Source of the DNA: Rhizophlyctis rosea
Taxonomy: Eukaryota > Chytridiomycota > Chytridiomycetes > Rhizophlyctidales > Rhizophlyctidaceae
DNA length: 64,000 bases
Assembly: GCA_027596075.1 (NCBI GenBank)
Contig: JADGJC010000093.1
Span: 62,001-126,000 of the forward strand
Direction: 5' to 3'
Shown here: piece after piece, positions 1 to 12,928 of the stretch
Position numbering within the stretch: position 1 is the stretch's first letter
Layout: every line of letters starts with the position of its first letter
Notes under the pieces: model-generated
The model's database searches: none
Seen by the model: the letters and a program-made list of their open reading frames with translations, nothing else
Told to the model about the DNA's origin: nothing
Position numbers and translations under genes: made by a program

Positions 1-3000
1 CCGACGCTGGTTTTCCAAAAACGCCACCCGATCCTCAAGGTGATCCCTCGTCTTACTAAGACTACTAACATCCTGCTCCAAATTCTTTCTCATCTGCACT
101 GACCGTCGTTCCAGATCCGCCCGCTCCGTCCTCTCAAGCGTAATCTGCAACTCTAATGTCGCAACCCTCTCCTGCGCAAACCGACAATCCTTCTGCAACT
201 TCGAAATTGATTTGCCCACACTAGGTGGCAACTTTCCATCCTCACTAACCACAATCGTACCCCCACCATCCGCCCCATCCTGTAGACCTTGTAAAGCTGT
301 AACCCACCCATGAACCTGCTCCAATTCCATCCTTACAACATCCAACTCTTTTTTCTTCTGAACTAAAAGTAAAGTCCTCTTCTCTAACTCTTCCTCAATT
401 TTACGCTTTTCAGCTTCACACCGTTCCCGTTCCCCATTCGCGATCTCCGCATCATACACCGCCTTCCGCAATGCAGCTTCAAGTTTAGATACTTCCAACT
501 CCGCTCCCTTCCATTTGATATCCACATCCCCACCCTTTTCACCAAGTGACTGAATCTCTACACCCATCTTCTTAATCATACCATCCTTCCGCGCAACCTG
601 TTCCTCCAAAACAGTCTTTTCAACTTCCCACCGTACTTTCGCCTTCGCGAATTCTTCTAGCTCCACACTGGCACGCTCTAACGCTGTTTCTTTGAGCTTC
701 AGCTGTTCCTGCAATCTCATGTTGACATCTCCGCGATTTTCGCCCAGCGACTGGATCTCCACTCCCAATCGTTTGATGATGCCTTCTTTCCGCTCAACCC
801 GCTCCTCCAAACCAGTCTTTTCAACCTCCCACCGCACTTTGGCTTTCTGCAACTCGTCCAGCTCCAAGCTGGCGCGGTCAAGTGCAGATTGTTTAAGCTT
901 TAATTGTTCCTCCAACTTCATCTGAAGTTCTCCCCGCTTACCACCAAGTGATTGTATCTCAGCCCCCAATTTTTTGATTTCCCCTTCTTTTCGTGCCACC
1001 TGTTCCTCTAGAACCGTCTTTTCAACCTCCCATTGCACTTTTGCGTTCTTCAATTCCTCCAAGTCTGCTGTGACACGTTCAAATGCGGCGTCTCTATGCT
1101 TTAATTGTTCCTGCAACCTAATCTGCACATCCTCACGTTTATCACCAAGTGATTGGATTTCCACTTGAAGTTTCTTAATCACCCCCTCTTTCCGTGCCAC
1201 TTGTTCTTCCAACATCGTCTTCTCAAGTTCCCATTGCCAGTTGGCTTTCTGCAGCTCGGCTGACTCTTCCGTGGAACGTTTCTCACCAAGGGATTGGATT
1301 TTGACTTCAAGTTTCTTGATCACACCTTCTTTCCGTGCCACTTGTTCTTCCAACATCGTCTTCTCAAATTCCCACTGCACGTTGGCTTTCTGCAGCTTCT
1401 CTGACTCTCCGGTGGCATGTTTCTCACCAAGTGATTGGATTTTGACCTCAAGTTTCTTAATCACAGCGTCTTTTCGTGCTATTTGTTCTTCCAATGCTGA
1501 CTTCTCAACTTCCCATTGCGCGTTTGCTTTCTGCAGCTTGTCTGACTCTGCGGTGGCATGTTTGATTCCAAGTTTCTTGATCACCGCTTCTTTTCGTGCA
1601 ACCTGTTCTTCCAGCACTGTCTTCTCCGATTCCCACCGCACCTTGGCTTTCTGCAGCTCATCTGCCTCTGCGGTGGCACGTTCGAATGCGGCTTCTTTGA
1701 GCTTCAGTTCTTCCGCCAACCTGATTTGCTCCACATCACCGGCGGAGCGGCCATGACGGAGGGAGAGAATAGTCTGTTCAAGTTCCATTCGTTGACGTTT
1801 ATATATCATTTCCGTCTCGGCCGATTGGGCTAAAGCTTGTTTCAGCGCTTCTTGGGCTTCGGACTGTTGGGCTGTGGCACTTTTGAGTGTTCGTTTAAGC
1901 CGGTTACGTTCATCTTGGAGGGCTTCGACCTCTGATTGGTGATCGCGACGTGCGACGGCTAGCTGGCTGTTTGCGCGTATGATTTCGAGGTCTTTTGCTT
2001 TGATGGATGTTTCCAGATCTGTGATGTGTTGACGGAGGGAGGCTTCTGTTTGTTGGAGTTGTTTGATGTAGGTGTTGGAGGAGTCTAGATTAGTCTCGGT
2101 TTCGCGGAGTTGTTCTTCGAGTTCAAGTGAGCGGGTTAGGAGGGCTTCCTTTGCTGCTTGGGCTTCGGCGAGTTGGGATGTGACTTGGAGGCCGCGTTCG
2201 AGACCCCTTTCCGCTGTCATGCGGATAGGTGAAACGCTGCGGGAAGGTGGTCTATCCCGTCCAACTGATCTATCCCGTCTAACAGACCGAGACCGTTCTC
2301 TGTCTCTCCGCTCCAACCCCTTGAGCTCCTTTTCCAACTCCTTGACACGCTTCTTCAAACTCTTCTCATTCTCCGTCTCCTTCTGTCGCCCTTTTTCTTC
2401 CTTCAAGCCCTTAATCTCCTCCTCCAACTTCCCCTTCACACGATTCACCTCCGCACTTCTTTTCTCCACCTCCTTAACCTTCCTCTCCAGCATGCCAACC
2501 TCTTCCTTGAGCCGATCCCTATCATCCTTGAAGACGCCAACCTTCTCCTCCAACCCCTTCCCAGCCCTCACAACATCCCCTTCGATCTTCTGCAACTCCC
2601 CCTCCAAAGCCCGCTTAAACTCCCCAACCCCATCCCTTACCTCCCCAACCATTCCGCGCGCAGCCCTAAACCTCGTCGTCTGCAAATCGAAGAACCTCGC
2701 CATGATAGCCGTCAACTCCCCGTCAAACTCCGCCTCAGCATCGAGCGCGGAGTGGATGGAGGTTATGGTGCGCAGTTCGGTGGAGAGGGTTTCTTCTAGG
2801 GTTGTTAGGTGGACTTCGATGTCGCGGAGGCCTTGTGGGACGGTTGTGCGGAGGGTTGTGAGGAGCTCTGGGAGGGGGAGGTTGGTGGGGAGGTGGGTGA
2901 GGCTTCCTAGAGAGAATATTTTCCGGGTGGGTAAGTCTCGGTCGCGGAGGTCTGCGATTGATGAGGCGACGGCCATATCGGCTATTGAGGAATTGAGTTT

Positions 3001-6000
3001 GCTCATTAGTGCGTCCCGTGAGGCGGTTGCTTTTTGGTATTTATGGTTCTTCTCCCTTTCCCGTTCCAACGCTTGCTGTAATTCGGAAATTGACGACTGC
3101 ATGGAGCGCATCATCTTCGTAGCAGAGGAGGAAGCAGCCTCATCTTTTGTGTCTCGCACGGAAGCGATCTGTTCCAGTCTTTGCATCTGTGTACGTAGAT
3201 TCGTCACCTCCGATTTAGATCGTTCCATATCCCGATTGGCGTTGGATTGGATTATGTGTATTTCGCGGGTTTGGGCGTCGAGGTGGGTTTTTGCTTCTTG
3301 GAGTTCTTCATTGAGAAAGTCTCGTTCCTCCTCTAACTTCCCAAGTTGCACCTCCAACTCCTTAATCCTTTTACCCGCCTGCCGCGCTTCATAAGCTTCT
3401 GACATCAACTTAGTAATCGTCTCCGCCCTCTCCTCAAGCTCCCGTTTATACCCCTCATTCTGCGCACCAAGCCCCTCAACAATCTTATCAATTTCACTCG
3501 ACTCCCTTTCAAATTCCTCCACTCGCGCCTCCAATTCCTTACAAACCCCCTCCAACCTCCCAACCTCCACCTTCAAGCCATCCCGCTCACTGACTAACAC
3601 CTCCCTCTCCTTCCGCAACTTCTCAACCTCCCCCTCAGCACCGCTCAACAGCCCCTCAACCTCCTCAATCCTAGCCCGTTCCCGAACCCCCTTAACCTCC
3701 AATTCCTTCACCTTCTCCCTCCCCTCCGCAGCTGCCTTCCTCAACCCCTCACACTCAGTAGAAAGTTCCTCCTCCCTCTTTCGTCTTGTCCGTGCACTCT
3801 CCACTTCCCGTTCATACAGGCGTTTGACTTCCTCCAATCCAGCTTCTAGCTCACCAACACTCTCAAGTAACTTCTCTAAATCACCCTCACGTGCAAGACG
3901 CGCACGTTTTTCTTCTGACATTTCTTCCATGAGCATACGGATTTCCCGTTCGTAGTAAGATACAACTTCTTCTTTGACGAGGTCGCCTTCTTTTCGTTCC
4001 GTACTTACTTCACTATGCTTCACGGTAAGATCACGTAATTGGGTGCGGATAGATTCGACTTGTTGGTTCTTGCTTTCTAACGCTTGAGCGTTTGATGCGT
4101 TCTGATCTTTTACTAAATCTAACATTCCTTGTAACTTGACGTTCAAACTCTCGCTTTTCTCCCGCTGAGCGATTTCTTCATTCATTTCTTTCTCTTTGGA
4201 TCGTAGAGCTTCTTTGAGTTTCTTTACTTCCCCGTCAAGACGTTCTTTTTCTCCTAGAGTAACTTCGACATCATGTTTCAACTCCGCAATAGTCTCTTCA
4301 AGACGGACCCGTCCCTCCTTCTCTTCCTTAACCCGCCCTTCAAGCTCCCCAACCTCTTCTTCTAAATCCTCTACCTCTCGCCTTGCGGCATCCCGCGCAC
4401 TCTCAATATCGCTGATTTCGCTCTTCACTTTTGCTAGTTGTGATTGGAGATCAGATACATCGGCGTTAAGATCAGTTATCTGTCGATCCCGATGCGAAAC
4501 AGCTAAACGAAGCTCGTCTTGTGTATCTTCCACCGCTTCCATCAACGCCTTCTCTCGTTGTTCTGAATCGTTGAGTTCTTTTTGATATAAGGCAGCACGG
4601 TCAGTCTGTTTCTCTAAACTGGTACGTAAAGCCGTTATTGTCGTTTCACGATCCAATAACTGATTTTCCGATTCCTTCGATTTCGCTTCTAAACCCGAGA
4701 TTTTGCTTTCCAACTCCCTCACAACACCCTCCCTCCTCTCCCCACTCTCCCTCAACTTCCGAATCTCCTCATCCCTACTCCGGACGCCATCTTCAGCAAC
4801 TTTCAACCTCTTCACAACCTCCCCAGCCTTCGTTAAAGCCGTCTCGTTCTCACCAACCAGGTTCCGCGCTTCTGAAAGCGCTTTGTCCTTTTTGGTCAGT
4901 TGAGACTCTAAAGCGACAATTTTTTCTTCCAACCCCGTGGCTTTCGATTCCAAATCCTTGACGTTCTCTTCCAACCCCATGGATGTCTCTTCGGAAGCTT
5001 TGACTTTTTCTTCTAACTCCGTAACAGTATCTTCATGTCTCCGCCTCACACCCTCAACAACTCTCTTGAACCGTTCAACATCAACTGCACCCTCCTCATC
5101 CTCGTCCCCCTTCCCCTCACCTTCATCTAACCCCAAAAGAACCCCCCAACACTCCCTAAACCTCCCAACCTCCCCCTCGACATCCTTAACCATCCCCCTA
5201 CACCCCCTCACAACCTTTCCCAGCACAGCAACAAGGTCTTCAATCTCCTCCTGCCCAGCATACTTCCGCATAAGCACTTCAAGGTCTTTCAGCATGTCGT
5301 TAGTTTCCGCGATTCGGAGGGAGGAAGAGGGGCGGGAGAGATAGCCTAGGGAGAGGCGGTCCGAGTCGGAGGTTGTTGAGGGGGAGCGGGAGAGAGAGGG
5401 GTAGTGGTGGTGGTGGGAGGGGGAGCGGGAGAGGGGTGGGCGTGGGATGTGGAGGTAGGGTGGGGGGGTTGAGGGGTTGGAGGTGCTGCGTTTGCGGGTT
5501 TTTTGGGGTGGTGTGGAATGCAAAGTTTGTGGAATGGGTGATGGTGTTATTGTGGTTGATTTTATTCCTGCTGTAGTGGCGAAGGTGTCGTGGGTGGGAC
5601 GGTGAGGTTTGGGGGATGATGGCGCGGCATATTGTACTGAGGTTGGAAGTGTGGCATGTGTTGCTGGTGGTCCGCTGTGCCGATCCGCGCCGCTGAGCCG
5701 ATCCGAAGTCCCAAATGATGTACTCCCCGTAACACTCGTAGGCCGTGCAATCACCACCGGAGCAACAACATGTATACTCGATCTCCTCTGAGCAGTTTTG
5801 AGTTCCGATTGAAGGTGCGGTGGGAGGGGCGTCAGCGGTGTTGGGTAAGCCTCAGCGGGAGTGGGATCAGAAATGGGACGAGTCAGAGGCGGGAGAAGTG
5901 TGGGCGTGTCTTTTGGTGGGACGGGTGGGGGTTGGGGTTCTTGGAGTTTTGGTGGTGGTGTGGGGTTATACTGCATGATTGGTTGTGATTGTACTGCACG

Positions 6001-8815
6001 ATCTGCAGCTCGTTCCGCTCCCTTCACCGCCTGACCAGCACCACTCCCTTTTACCTGCTCACCACTCCGCAAACTGCCAATCGCCTGCTGTGCAACACGG
6101 TCTACCTTCACCACCTCACTACCGTTCTCACCACGTGTAGGCGGCAACGGCTTCTCCACATTCTTAATCTCATCCCCCTTCGAAACCGCCCTCGGAATTG
6201 TCACAACAGCCGAAGTAGGTAACCCCACCTGCGCTGTATGCGCCGTTGGCAACCCGACCTGCGCCGTCTGGGCGGGTGGCAACATTTGTGCGGTGTGTGG
6301 GGGTGGTAATGCGGCAGTTCTGCCGACATTAACGGACGCCGGAGTGATGAGGTCGTCACCTTCGCTGCGTTCACTTAATTCGCCCCCGATGGCTTCCAGG
6401 ATGTCTGAATCAAGGTCATCGTCGTCGTCATTGGTGTCGTCGGAGTGGGGAGGTCGAGTTGGTGATGGAGCATCCTGAAATCGCAAAGGCCAGAGATTTG
6501 TTCAGCAACGAACCCCTTCTTCAAGCCTAACAAAACCACGTTGCCGTCCAAACCCTCCTTCTTACCTTCAAAGGAACCCTCTCACTCACCACCCTCCTCC
6601 CTACATCCTCATCTTTCTTCTTGGCCGGGAACGTCACATCATGAACTTCCTTCCCCTTCTTTCCCTCACCCGGCCCCAGCAAACTCTCAGCACCGATAGA
6701 CAGCTCGCTCTCAGTCCGGCCGAGAGGGTCTGTGTCTTGTTCTCCGATGCTTTGGAGAGAGGTGTCGCGTTGGATTATTGAGCGGCGTTTTTTGAGGGGC
6801 TAAAGGGTGGTTGGGTCAGATGCTTATGGGGAAGGAGGGAGGGGGTTTTACACACGGACCTTGTCTTTCTTGGCTTTTTTCTCCTCTTTTGGTAGACCGA
6901 GTGCAACACGCATGGCGAAGTCGTCGTCTGCAACGGAGTCGACGTCCGAGTCCGAGGAGGAGGAGAGGGCTTCGGAGAGGTCGAGAGGGCTCTGTGTGCG
7001 TTTCAAGTCAACCAAGGGAATAAGGGAATTGATTGATATCATTAGGTCATGTCAAAACTCTCTCATTAGAGAAAAGATTCCCAAGCCGCATTACACCACT
7101 ACTCACATCATCACCATCATCAGCCCCATCACCACCCTCCGACCCACTCTCCTCCACCACTCCCTGCACCCGTCCTCTACCCCCACCCTCCCTCCCCTTC
7201 CCCTTCTCCCTTCCCTTCTCATACTCAATCCCCAACCCCCCATCCCCATCAAAAACCTCAACCTCCGTCTCCTCCACCTCTCCCCTCTCCTCCCTCCCCT
7301 CATCATCCGAAAGCAAATCCCCTTCACTCCCACCCAGAAAATCCCTCTTAACAATTTGCTCGCGAGCTTCTTTCGCAAGTTCCTTAAGTGTCAGAAGGTC
7401 GATGATTTCTTGTTCTGATGCGGTGGGAGGATGTGTGCTTGTTGCGTCGTGGATGTAGTCGATTGGTTTCCTGTTTTCGTTGTCGCGCATGGTTGGGTCG
7501 GCGCCTTTTTGGAGGAGGAGGCGGGTTAGTGGGGGAGAGGGGGTTGAGAGGTGGAGGGGTGTTCTGTGTGGGGGGGTGTTCAAGTCTGTGAGCAGCAGAT
7601 AGAGCGCATACGTAGGGAAGCCCACATACTGGTTTTGAGAATTGACGGCATTGACGTAATGTCCTTTATTGATGAGGTCTGTTGCCATGTCTTGGCGGTT
7701 TAGACGGATGGCGTGGTGGAGGAGGGGGTTGCCGCTCTGATGCATCAGTGAAGAATCTACATCATTCTTGCTCTCCGTTGATTTAATCCTTGCTATCCCA
7801 CTCTACCTTATCTACACCATTCAATTTCGGGTTCTTGCTCATCAACATGTTGAAAGCTACGTTGTCCCCCGTCAGGACGGCGTAATGGAGTGCAACGCAG
7901 TCCAAGTTGTCGGTGATGTCGACTGAGGCGCCGTAGTCGAGCAGGAGACGGGTCAAGTGGATGTGGGATGTCATGACTGACTGTGATTGGAAAGTTGGGA
8001 GGTTGAAGTAAATCACATGAATGCTTAAGGTCAGCTTTGCTGACTACCAGGCGCTTCGCGCCAACCCAATCAGCTTCAATCACTCTCAGCGCTTCGCCTT
8101 AACCTAAACCAGCTTCGCTGACCATGACACAAGCCAGCTTCCCTGGCACCCCATCTCAGCATACAAGACACATACACAGTATACTCACCACCATCAAGGG
8201 CGTCCTCCCATCCTGATCAGTCATGTTCGGATTAGCCCTTTTTATACTCCCACCCTCATTTACACCCTTCAACAACATCCTGGCGCATTCCTCTCTCCCC
8301 AACATACTCGCAACATGCAATGCCGTAAACCTATGATAAGTATCCAACTTATTGACATCCCGCTTCTTCTCCTCCATCAACTTTTGCACTGCCTTCACGT
8401 CATCCTTGTACACTGCTTCCTGCAGGGAGTTGAGTTTCTTTGTGTTGATGGGTGTCGGTGTATAAATTTGGGTTGGCGTGAGAGTTAGGAGTGTTGTGTT
8501 TGACGGTAAGGGAGGTGGATGGGATGCGGAGGAGGATAGTCCTGGTATGGAGATGTTGGAGAGGGATGCTCTGGAGGAGTCTACTGAGGTTGTTGTTGAG
8601 TGAGTTGATTTTACGGAGTTGCTGCGTTTGCGGGAGATGGGGAAGGAGAAGCGAGATCCTGGTGTTGTGATGCTTGTGTTTGAGGTCGCAAGGATGTTGT
8701 GGGAGTGGGTGGAGTTGACTGATGCGCGGCCTTCGCTTGTCGGGGTTTCTGTGCCTGCATTGGGTATAGGACTTGATGCAGATGCCGTGGATTTTCTGAG
8801 ACTTAGTTTCCTCAT
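1..8815 (-). CDS. Giant ankyrin-repeat / coiled-coil protein (C-terminus beyond left edge)
   Basis: I read seven exons: 8815-8189, 7980-7807, 7736-7630, 7563-7107, 6991-6854, 6799-6566 and 6474-1. All six introns have GT-AG ends, and splicing keeps one frame for about 2,737 residues before the window ends. The N-terminus is Ser/Thr-rich; roughly residues 125-330 hold ankyrin repeats (TALHVAS, GRTPLMV, QTPLHLS are visible). Then come an acidic segment, a Pro-rich segment, and over 1,600 residues of Glu/Lys/Leu/Arg heptad coiled coil. The start is the ATG opening MRKLSLRKS; an upstream in-frame extension lacks coding character. Ankyrin repeats bind partners and long coils dimerise or tether, so a cytoskeletal or membrane-tethering scaffold is plausible, but I do not recognise the family. 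The true C-terminus is not visible. Confidence 0.85.
555..1690 (-). repeat. Tandem heptad-scaled repeat inside the coiled coil
   Basis: Seven copies of a coiled-coil unit (core VEKTVLEEQVARKEG.IKKL) lie head to tail within the giant protein. The same core position recurs near 612, 813, 1014, 1215, 1356, 1497 and 1617, giving spacings of 201, 201, 201, 141, 141 and 120 bp, i.e. 67, 47 and 40 residues. All steps are multiples of three, so the frame is kept. The 47-to-40 step is one heptad. This looks like recent in-frame unit duplication with internal trimming. Confidence 0.8.
7981..8188 (-). other. Long intron 1 of the giant gene, with mini-hairpins
   Basis: At 208 bp this is the longest intron I could define here; most others are 53-115 bp. 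It has a GTGAGT donor and a CACAG acceptor. It holds several small perfect hairpins with 3-nt loops: 8030-8044 (6-bp stem, TTT loop), 8050-8062 (5-bp stem, TTC loop), 8110-8120 (4-bp stem, TTC loop), plus 8133-8147 (5-bp stem, 5-nt loop). The cluster is not explained by splicing signals. Confidence 0.65.
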
Positions 8816-9252
8816 CTTTGCATCTGAAATAAGCGAAGGATGTAGGCCTCGAAAGGGGTAGAGCTGGATATACAAGTATGAAGCAGAGTTCTGACGGTCA
8901 CGATCTAAGTATATCGGCAACTTGATGCCATCATGGCAAAGGCGTGCATTCGTCACCCTTACGACTCTACTCTGCGGATGGGGAGTGGGTACTCGGAAGA
9001 GAGTATGATTACTCAGCACGATCAGGGTCCCCACTCAAATTCGTTCATGGCCGCCGGCTGCTTACGCAACGGTGATCCCCAAAATTCAAAGTTCAAACTG
9101 CAAAGTTCAAACTGCCCTGTTCACACGTGACAAGCCCGGTTTTCATCCCACTCACATACAACTGGTAGTACTTTGCATTTGGAACTTTTGCTTGCATCAT
9201 CAGCAAATGCGCTTTACGATTATATATTTGCGTCTTGTCCGCCTCACAACGA

Positions 9253-9324
9253 GCAACGATAGTGTAGTGGTTAACATGCTTGCCTTCCAAGCAAGCGGCC
9301 CGGGTTCGAATCCCGGTCGTTGCA
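9253..9324 (+). tRNA. tRNA-Gly (anticodon TCC)
   Basis: A full cloverleaf is visible: acceptor strands GCAACGA and TCGTTGC, D-arm with AGTGGTTA, anticodon stem CTTGC/GCAAG around loop CTTCCAA (anticodon TCC at 9286-9288), and a T-arm with GGTTCGAATCC, which is also the B box. There is no intron. A short T-run just downstream (9331-9334) can serve as the RNA polymerase III terminator. It reads GGA codons. Confidence 0.95.
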
Positions 9325-9334
9325 ATTAATTTTC

Positions 9335-12185
9335 TGGCGTTCAGCAACGTTTTTCAATATCCTTGCGTTTAGGGGCATTACAGCATTTTTTTTCTCATGC
9401 ACCGAGGGGCATCGCGATTCTTGCAAGATCACGATGCATCATCAGAAGTATCAACACATTGATCTAATCGGTGAACCATGAAATCAGCATTGATGGGACG
9501 GAATGGATACAGTGAGAGGACATCCAAATTCATGATAGTGATGTCCTGTCGTTAGCTACCAGCACACCGCGACGATTGCGGCGCCTAACATCCGACAGAC
9601 TCAAGCTTCTTTTTCTCTTTTCTCGATGTCTGAATCCGAACTCAACGAAAACGCCGCTTCCTCGGTATCAGTCTACTCATCAAAAAATCATGATATCATC
9701 TGAAATATGCCGAAAGAAGGTTGCAGACCAACGGGACTATTGCAAGATGCCAGTATATTCAGCCTGAGGAGATTTGGGTGCTCACCGGGTTTTGAGAGCG
9801 GCCACTTATTTGCACACTTTGCACGTGCGCTATGTTATGCTGCCAGTGTACAGGTGAGCGACCACGTGTCAAGCAGAGATTTATGAAGCTGCGAAGCTAG
9901 CAAGACGGACTATACGGATCACTTGGTTCATCGTAATGTGGTGACTACCAGGCGGCGTTCTTTTTTGACGAGTCTCCCCGCCCTTACGTTGCGTACACCA
10001 CTGGTTGCACTGCGTGACGATGAGTGACATGTACCATGCGCGTATGCAAGGTGGGCTTGTCCACGCTTCCATGCCCCCCGGTCAGGTCGGAGTTGAAATA
10101 AGTTTTAGGTGTGGCAAGGTCTACAGATACTGAATAGCAAAAAGGGCACAACCCCTGAATCCCCGTGTATTAGTCCGCCGACAAAGCGATCGCCTCCTTT
10201 GGACGATTGATCTGATGTTTATATCAGTCTGGCATGATAAGCAGGTCTAAAGTTTGTCAGTCATCGTCAGAAGGACCTTCGCACACAGTGCTTTGCACCA
10301 TCCCAATCGAATGTGTCTCATCTAGTTGAATCCTGAAGGTAGTCCAACTGATTCTGACCTGTGACCGGTCCGTTTGCCAGACTTTGGCGGCATCAGATCT
10401 GCGATTCCTTTTTTCGAGGCACTATTAGGCATGCACTCCAATGGAAAAGTGCCATGCAAAGCTGCAAACCATTTGCATTTATTCAAGTCGCTGGCCAATC
10501 GTACATAAAAAGACAAATAGTCGGAACATGAGACCACATTTGGGCATCATGAGAGCCCGTCATAGCATAGTGGGTAGACTCCTCTTGTACGGATCCAGAG
10601 ACTCATGTACTTCAAGAAGTCGCAAAACTGCTCCCCTGTAACATCTGCTCGTTTATTTGTAGCCGTATGTGAGTAATGCAGCTTCCCCGTACAGCATGTT
10701 ACTGAATTGTACCAGGCGGATCGGCAGTGTGCGCTAGAGGCACTTCCTGCTCGCCCATTTTCCACACATTCGTCCATCGGATCTCTCTGCGATTCTCCTC
10801 CTAGTATGCGGTCCCATTGATGATTCCGCAATGGTGCCTGCATCAAGACGGGCCAGTGTATTTGCCTGCTGTGTGCGCGCCTATCTATCAGCAAAAGGAT
10901 CAATGCATTCGGATCAAGCGAGCAAAAAGCGGTCCTCTAACTTCCCAAAGTGTGCGGTGAGAAGTTAACACAGCATCACCACATCAGTACATCCCTGAAC
11001 GGCAAATGTTCAGGTGGAAGGATAGACAACCCGCATATCAACCTGTCTATTGAATGCTGGCGACGTTCATGCTACCAGGGAATTTCAGAAAGTCCTTCAT
11101 TGGACGCCACAAAGTGATACCGCCTGATGAAGGCGCCCGCAAGTTGCTGATCTAACAGATATCATATCCTACCAGGAACACGCTTCATCGTAACAAGGCC
11201 AAACGCGTTTTTGGCAAGGGGCATTAAATGGATTGATGGTCTCCTGTCTGTAAAACTGCATTTGACTCTTACCGCCAGGAAGTTTTTACCATTTGGCATA
11301 TGTCCAAAATTGCAGGGTCAAGTCTTTGACCGTTTGTTCAGATGTTGTGTGGGATCACGACAATCGGCGTCCGCCGTCTCTTTGATTGGTTCCCCTTTTT
11401 CTCCCGAAGCTTGAAGCATCCAAAAGCAATTGGCCATTGACCCACAAAAAAGGTATTTAGTAAAGATAAAATTCCCATGTGAGTGTATCGAGGGCATGTC
11501 AGCACACCCTTCCATTTTGATTCAGTTCTGCGTCACCCCTCACACGGCTGGCCAGTCCTGATGAAGAAACAGTCTTCCCTAATGGCGTGGAAATGAAGGA
11601 ACTACCCAGGTCATTCACTTATCGTGAGACCAAACATCAAAGTAGCAATGAATTTAGCTCCATTTGCAGCAACACCTCTGTGGCATCTCCTTCCAGTGAG
11701 GCCTTGTCGGCTCAGTCCACATTTGCAATCACGAAGGGCGTGTGCTATGGACTTGATGAACATAAGCTCCCGTGGTGGATGTGCTTTTTTTCGCGTTGCA
11801 TCCAGCATTCCTGACTAGCACTTTCACTCGAAAATTTACAACAAAAAGTCAGTGCTGACGAAAGGCAGGTACAGGGGGTCTTAATTTGACATGACCATGA
11901 ATGACCGCCTACACCATATGACAGTGTTGTGCATGTGGTTGGCAGGGTGTGGCATGACCCGTAAACATTGATGATGATCTCAATCTATTCTGACGTAAGC
12001 AAGAAATTCAAAAAAAAACAAAATCTGGCAGTCGTTGTCGTTGTCGCTTCGGATGCCTGCCATTGTGGTGACATACCGTTCGCCAACAAAACAGGCTTGT
12101 GTCCCTGGTAGACGTGTGTGAAGATCTCTGGCGTGGCAAACTGTCCTTCCCGTCAGTCGTTCGTTCCAGTCGGTCCATCGACCCC
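9335..12185. other. Gene-free stretch
   Basis: Open frames here are short, mutually overlapping on both strands, and show no recognisable domain or codon pattern. I see no RNA gene, tandem repeat or mobile-element signature. The last ~200 bp presumably carries the promoter of the secreted-protein gene. Confidence 0.5.
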
Positions 12186-12578
12186 ATGTGTAAACCCCAC
12201 CCCGTTCTGCTACTCCTACTACTCCTGCCACTACCTCCCACGACCCAATCCCGCACCATCTACGAGCTCCACAGCACCATCAACCAATGCTCACCCACAT
12301 CCCCGTGCAAATTCGGAGCTCGTCGATCCTGCATCCCTATCCTTGGCATAATACACTGCGAGGAAGTGTGCGTCAAAATCGTGTGCTTCGTCAAATCAGC
12401 AGGTGTTGAGGTTGGGACAACATGTTTCAAGGAAGGGGATTGCGCTGCTCTTTCGAAGGAGGTTTCCCAGTGGATTACGCCTCATGCTATGTTTGATGTT
12501 CACGCCAGGACGAAGGATGAGGGAAGGTGCACATTGAGGTGGTGGTCGGAAAGGACCGATCGGTATGATCATTGGTGA
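12186..12578 (+). CDS. Small secreted cysteine-rich protein
   Basis: A 130-residue single-exon ORF. The chosen ATG gives a textbook signal peptide: short N-region, a run of seven leucines, then Pro/Thr and an S-R cleavage-like site near residue 22. A longer in-frame start exists at 12099 but would bury this signal. The mature part has about ten cysteines, several in close pairs (NQCSPTSPC, HCEEVC), suggesting disulphide bonds and extracellular function. I recognise no family. It lies next to two secreted cell-wall enzymes, which fits an effector-like or accessory secreted protein, but that role is inference. Confidence 0.55.
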   Translation: MCKPHPVLLLLLLLPLPPTTQSRTIYELHSTINQCSPTSPCKFGARRSCIPILGIIHCEEVCVKIVCFVKSAGVEVGTTCFKEGDCAALSKEVSQWITPHAMFDVHARTKDEGRCTLRWWSERTDRYDHW

Positions 12579-12928
12579 TATATTCTGTTTTGGAATAAAG
12601 ACCTGGTTGACGTAGTTGCGGCGGCTAACGTCATTGGCATATGGTGGAAGTGATGCGAAATACTTTGTACTGATTCGCTTTGGACGGGGATGTCAGTTTA
12701 CTGGATGCACTTGATTAAGCATTGCTCTCTTATCTTCTTAGTATATCCAAATCATACGTAATGACATCAGCGACCCAGCATGGTTCCATGATTGAGAGCC
12801 AATCTCAACATTCTTATAGTTCTATTACAAAGTTACAACATAGCAACCGTACAAGCAAACGGAGAGCCGTCCAGCGACCCCAATCCAAGCGCTCGCATAC
12901 ATAATCGCACATAGCATCATAAGGTATC

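Noticed and set aside
692..5576. Several long Ser/Arg-rich plus-strand ORFs
   Set aside because: They mirror the coiled-coil gene on the minus strand and repeat with its units.
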